A DNA stretch of 64,000 nucleotides. Origin: Erysipelothrix urinaevulpis (GTDB taxonomy: Bacteria > Bacillota_I > Bacilli_A > Erysipelotrichales > Erysipelotrichaceae). A program made the translations under genes and the position numbers. The stretch is taken from assembly GCF_009828835.1 (NCBI RefSeq), contig NZ_WTTB01000002.1, positions 62,001-126,000 on the forward strand. The letters run 5' to 3'. The stretch's first letter is position 1, and every line of letters begins with the position of its first letter. Below the pieces are notes generated by a model, which was given only the letters and a program-made list of their open reading frames with translations, did no database searches and had not been told where the DNA came from. This document shows, in pieces, positions 60,714-64,000 of the stretch.

Positions 60714-62008
60714 ACATTGTAGAAATTATTGAAAAAAAACGAGACAATCAAAACTTAAGTTCTGATGAAATACAATTTTGGATTGAGGGGGTCACAGACT
60801 CATCAATTCCTGACTATCAAACATCTGCTTTATTAATGGCGATTGTGCTTAATGGTATGACACAAGATGAAACCAATGCCTTAACCAAAAGTATGTTGCA
60901 TAGCGGTGATATCATTAATTTAGATGATATTGTTGGTAAAAAAGTTGATAAACACTCAACAGGTGGTGTCGGTGATAAAACAACGATGATTCTATCGCCT
61001 TTGGTTGCCGCATGTGGTGCAAAGGTTGCTAAGATGAGTGGTCGTGGCCTAGGTCATACAGGTGGGACACTTGATAAACTCGAATCCATTCCAAACTTTA
61101 ACATTAATCTTGAAAGTCAAGCATTTATTGATCAAGTCAATGATATTAATGTTGCTGTGGTTGGACAAACTGGTAATTTAGTGTACGCAGATAAAGTCTT
61201 GTATTCTTTACGAGATGTCACTGGAACGGTTAATGCGATTCCGTTAATCGCATCATCGATTATGTCGAAAAAATTAGCCGGCGGTGCAAACTGTATTTTA
61301 CTTGATGTAAAATATGGTGAAGGAGCTTTCATGAAAACGGTGGACGAAGCCAAAGAACTGGCCCAATCCATGATCTTAATTGGTGAAAGTATGGATCTAG
61401 AAATGAACGCAATGATTAGTAATATGAATCAACCCCTTGGGAAAACAATTGGGAATGCTTTGGAGGTTTACGAAGCTGTCTTAACCTTGAAAAATCAAGG
61501 TCCTAAAGAATTGGAAGAACTGTGTTTAATTGCATCGGGTATTATGCTACGCCAAGCAGGACTTGCGACGTCTGATGAGCAGGGTTATGAAATTGCACTT
61601 GAAAACTTACGAAATGGCAATGCTTATCGAACATTTTTAGAATGGATCGCAGCTCAAGGTGGCGATGTAACTATGTTTGATGATTTAGATCAATTTATTG
61701 AATCCAACCATGCAAAACAAGTGATTGCAAAGCAAGATGGTTTTATTCATGACATCCATGCTCTTGAACTGGGGATGGTATCCATGCATTTAGGTGCTGG
61801 ACGACAAAAAGTTGAAGATACAATTGATTATAAAGCGGGTATAATTATTCAAAAAGAAATTGGCGACTCAGTAAAAAAGGGCGATGTTTTGTGTGAACTA
61901 CTAAGCAGTAATCCTATAAAAATAAAAGAGGTTGACGATGCTGAAGCGTGCTTTATTATAACAAGTGATGAAAGAGAAAAACCACAGCTCATTGCAGATG
62001 TGTTATAA
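60710..62008 (+). CDS. pdp: Pyrimidine-nucleoside phosphorylase
   Basis: 432 residues: DKHSTGGVGDKTTMILSPL and MSGRGLGHTGGTLDKLESI are the signature of this family, with KLAGGANCILLDVKYGEGAFMKT (part) further on. It splits uridine and thymidine with phosphate. Its place after thyA-folA suggests a thymidine/dTMP salvage group, and the nucleoside importer lies 6 kb upstream. AAGGAAGAG precedes the start. Confidence 0.95.
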   Translation: MNIVEIIEKKRDNQNLSSDEIQFWIEGVTDSSIPDYQTSALLMAIVLNGMTQDETNALTKSMLHSGDIINLDDIVGKKVDKHSTGGVGDKTTMILSPLVAACGAKVAKMSGRGLGHTGGTLDKLESIPNFNINLESQAFIDQVNDINVAVVGQTGNLVYADKVLYSLRDVTGTVNAIPLIASSIMSKKLAGGANCILLDVKYGEGAFMKTVDEAKELAQSMILIGESMDLEMNAMISNMNQPLGKTIGNALEVYEAVLTLKNQGPKELEELCLIASGIMLRQAGLATSDEQGYEIALENLRNGNAYRTFLEWIAAQGGDVTMFDDLDQFIESNHAKQVIAKQDGFIHDIHALELGMVSMHLGAGRQKVEDTIDYKAGIIIQKEIGDSVKKGDVLCELLSSNPIKIKEVDDAEACFIITSDEREKPQLIADVL

Positions 62009-62031
62009 TTGTTAATTGGGAGATACAAAAA

Positions 62032-62754
62032 ATGAAATTTCAAGTTAGTATTGAGGAGTTTAATGGTCCATTGGACTTAATGTTATACCTTATCAAGGAT
62101 CAAAAACTTGATCTTTTTGACTTGAATATTGTTGAATTGGCCGATCAATACATTGCCTTTATTAATCAAGCCCAAGATCAAAAATTTGAGGTTGCCACTG
62201 AATATCTAAGTGAGTTAGCTGGATTGATTGAATATAAATCAAAAAAATTACTTCCACGTGATAAAAGTGAATTTGATGCGAATGAGGTTGAAGATGAACA
62301 AGATCTTGTTCAACGACTCATTGAATATCAACGTTATAAAGAAGTGAGTATTGATTTAGCCCATCGTTTTGAAGAACGAATGCAGAGTTTTTCAAAACCG
62401 ATTGAAACATCGTTATTTAAAGAAATACAAAGTGATTTGAAGCAACACGTTGTCTTTGAACACAATCCCTACGATTTAATGAAAGCAATGGATAAAGTGC
62501 TTAATCGCTATCGGTTAGCCAATCCGCAAGATGTTTCTTTTGAAAAAGTTGAATTATCAGTTGATGATATTATCGATGATTTACGAATAAGATTTACCCC
62601 TGATTATACGGTTAGTTTAGACAATCTGTTACTCGACTCGAGAAGTCTTCACCATTTAATTATTACTTTTTTAGCAATCCTTGATTTGTTACGGATGAAT
62701 GAGATTGCAATGAGTGTCCAAGGGGAGATTGTCTACTTGAAAGGGGTTTTTTAA
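62032..62754 (+). CDS. scpA: Segregation and condensation protein A
   Basis: 240 residues: FNGPLDLMLYLIKDQKLDLFDLNIVELADQYI (first part) is the typical kleisin N-terminus, and LRIRF and LLDLLRMNEIAMSVQGEIVYLK (parts) the C-terminus. It bridges SMC heads with ScpB. GGGAG precedes the start; scpB follows after three bases. Confidence 0.94.
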   Translation: MKFQVSIEEFNGPLDLMLYLIKDQKLDLFDLNIVELADQYIAFINQAQDQKFEVATEYLSELAGLIEYKSKKLLPRDKSEFDANEVEDEQDLVQRLIEYQRYKEVSIDLAHRFEERMQSFSKPIETSLFKEIQSDLKQHVVFEHNPYDLMKAMDKVLNRYRLANPQDVSFEKVELSVDDIIDDLRIRFTPDYTVSLDNLLLDSRSLHHLIITFLAILDLLRMNEIAMSVQGEIVYLKGVF

Positions 62755-62757
62755 CAG

Positions 62758-63294
62758 ATGAAAAGTATTGCTAAGCTTGAAGGCCTTTTGTTTGCTTTTG
62801 GAGACGAAGGCTTGGATGCTGAACAAATTACAAAAGCGCTTGATTTGAATAATGAATCATTTGAACAGTTGATTTTGGATTATCAACAGCATTTAAAAGC
62901 AGATGATCGTGGATTAAAACTTGTTGACTATGGTGAAGTTTATAAATTGGTTACGAAACATGAACTTCACGATTTAATTGCAGAGATGATTGAATTTAAT
63001 AAAACAAGAAACCTATCTCAAGCTGCTTTAGAGACGTTGGCGATTATTGCTTACAAACAACCGATCACACGCCTAGAAATTGAGGATATTAGAGGCGTTA
63101 ACTCTGATATGATGTGTCGACGATTAGAAGCGATGGACTTAATTAAAGAAACAGGACGTGCTGAAACAGTGGGTCGTCCTAAATTATACGAGGTGACACC
63201 TTCCTTTATGGATGTGTTTAAACTCACGACATTAAAAGAATTACCAGAAATTAAACTAGAAATGATGGATGAAAAACATGACCTATTCGAATAA
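62758..63294 (+). CDS. scpB: Segregation and condensation protein B
   Basis: 178 residues with two winged-helix domains: KLEGLLFAFGDEGLDAEQIT and LSQAALETLAIIAYKQPITRLEIEDIRG (first part), then GRPKLYEVT. Partner of ScpA in the SMC complex. GAAAGGGG lies upstream; scpA and scpB are three bases apart. Confidence 0.94.
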   Translation: MKSIAKLEGLLFAFGDEGLDAEQITKALDLNNESFEQLILDYQQHLKADDRGLKLVDYGEVYKLVTKHELHDLIAEMIEFNKTRNLSQAALETLAIIAYKQPITRLEIEDIRGVNSDMMCRRLEAMDLIKETGRAETVGRPKLYEVTPSFMDVFKLTTLKELPEIKLEMMDEKHDLFE

Positions 63295-64000
63295 AAATAA
63301 AATGAGATTACAAAAATACATAGCACATGCAGGGTACTGCTCACGACGTAAAGCTGAAGAATTAATTGATCAAGGTAAAGTTAGTGTGAATGGCAACGTT
63401 ATTAAAGAACAAGGAGTTCAAGTGGGTTCACAGGATGAAGTGAGAATTCATGGACAATTAATAGAGTTAAAGACAGAATTTGTTTATTATTTGATCAACA
63501 AACCTAAAGGTGTTTTATCAACCGTAGAAGATGGCTTTGATCGACAAACTGTTGTTGATCATATCAAGACATCCGAACGAGTCTATCCAGTTGGTCGATT
63601 AGATAAAGAAACCACAGGAGCACTCATTGTAACCAATGATGGTGAATTTACACATACCATGACACACCCTTCCTTCGATTTAGAAAAACAATACCGAGTT
63701 AGTTTGGATGGGATTATTTCGTATGATGTCATCAATGAACTCAAAGAAGGAGTAACCATTGATGGCGTTGAATATCAAGGTGTTGATATAAAGAATGTTA
63801 AAAAAGATGAAACTAAAAAACGAACACAGTTAACCATTACGTTATATGAAGGTAAAAACAGACAAATACGAAAAATGTTTGAACATTATAAATTACCAGT
63901 TCTAAAATTACACCGTTTTGCTCTTGGGCCTTTGGTCATGGACGACTTAAAAATTGGTCAATACCGTGAGTTAAAACCGTTTGAAATTAAGAAGTTAACA
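63278..64000 (+). CDS. rluB: Pseudouridine synthase RluB (3' end outside window)
   Basis: The frame is open to the end of the window (241 codons seen). The S4 domain comes first (RLQKYIAHAGYCSRRKAEEL, GKVSVNG), then the catalytic part with the active aspartate in VGRLDKETTGALIVTNDGE and GKNRQIRKMFEHYKLPV. It modifies 23S rRNA; RluB lies after ScpAB in many Firmicutes. The ATG at 63278 follows GGAT by eight bases and overlaps scpB; an alternative ATG at 63302 starts just before the S4 domain and lacks a site. Confidence 0.92.
   Translation, partial: MTYSNKNKMRLQKYIAHAGYCSRRKAEELIDQGKVSVNGNVIKEQGVQVGSQDEVRIHGQLIELKTEFVYYLINKPKGVLSTVEDGFDRQTVVDHIKTSERVYPVGRLDKETTGALIVTNDGEFTHTMTHPSFDLEKQYRVSLDGIISYDVINELKEGVTIDGVEYQGVDIKNVKKDETKKRTQLTITLYEGKNRQIRKMFEHYKLPVLKLHRFALGPLVMDDLKIGQYRELKPFEIKKLT

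Noticed and set aside
1-64000. CRISPR arrays, tRNA or rRNA genes, insertion sequences, prophage genes
   Set aside because: Looked for on both strands; no repeat-spacer pattern, no transposase or integrase frame, and no cloverleaf or rRNA sequence was recognised.

Overview
The window is a continuous stretch of low-GC chromosome from a Firmicute. The best guess is Erysipelothrix or a near relative in the Erysipelotrichia. The evidence is gene content and order: polA-mutM-coaE-dnaB-dnaI-pfkA-pyk, thyA-folA-pdp-scpA-scpB-rluB, two T-box leaders, many transporters and very little biosynthesis. This is an inference from content, since no 16S rRNA gene is present. No phage, insertion sequence, CRISPR array, tRNA or rRNA is visible. 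Almost all genes lie on the + strand; only the NADH oxidase-like gene and pncB are reversed.

Layout. (1) 1-7.5 kb, cell-surface polymer region: a large fusion protein (CDP-glycerol transferase, membrane segments, sulfatase-like domain), then a binding-protein-dependent ABC transporter joined to a LicC/PntC-like cytidylyltransferase. (2) 7.7-11 kb: ACT/UPF0210 pair, thioesterase, DsrE-like protein, membrane-anchored CAP-domain protein. (3) 11-16.3 kb: FAD/NADH oxidase, a zinc ABC transporter behind a Fur-family-type operator, and a PLD-family phospholipid synthase. (4) 16.3-19.8 kb, sulfur amino acid uptake: a cystine symporter behind what looks like a cysteine-codon leader-peptide attenuator, then a methionine T-box with a lone MetQ lipoprotein, a 40-residue membrane peptide and radC. 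(5) 19.9-36 kb, housekeeping: mreCD, AI-2E-type permease, a metal-site-less TroA-like lipoprotein, replication and repair genes, glycolysis, ROK glucokinase, aminopeptidase, and thrS behind a threonine T-box.

(6) 36.2-50.1 kb, an accessory carbohydrate locus: DUF624-like membrane protein, SGNH esterase, an alpha/alpha-toroid protein, a PF12831-type FAD oxidoreductase, a GH20-type hexosaminidase, a CUT1 ABC importer with no ATPase gene, and a YesN/YesM two-component system. This looks like a sensing-import-degradation unit for an unidentified, probably decorated, host glycan. (7) 50.2-64 kb: BMP-type nucleoside importer, pncB, the YmfF/YmfH M16 pair, a minimal SSB-like protein, thyA-folA-pdp, scpAB and the start of rluB.

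The genes point to a host-dependent lifestyle. Cystine, methionine, zinc, nucleosides, niacin and sugars are imported, and imports are gated by RNA or metal sensors that can be read in the sequence. The most notable items are the Cys-Cys-Cys leader peptide before the cystine symporter, the FAD-oxidoreductase glycan locus and the transferase-sulfatase fusion. Starts were moved from the longest open frame wherever a ribosome binding site argued for it, and this is stated in each entry.
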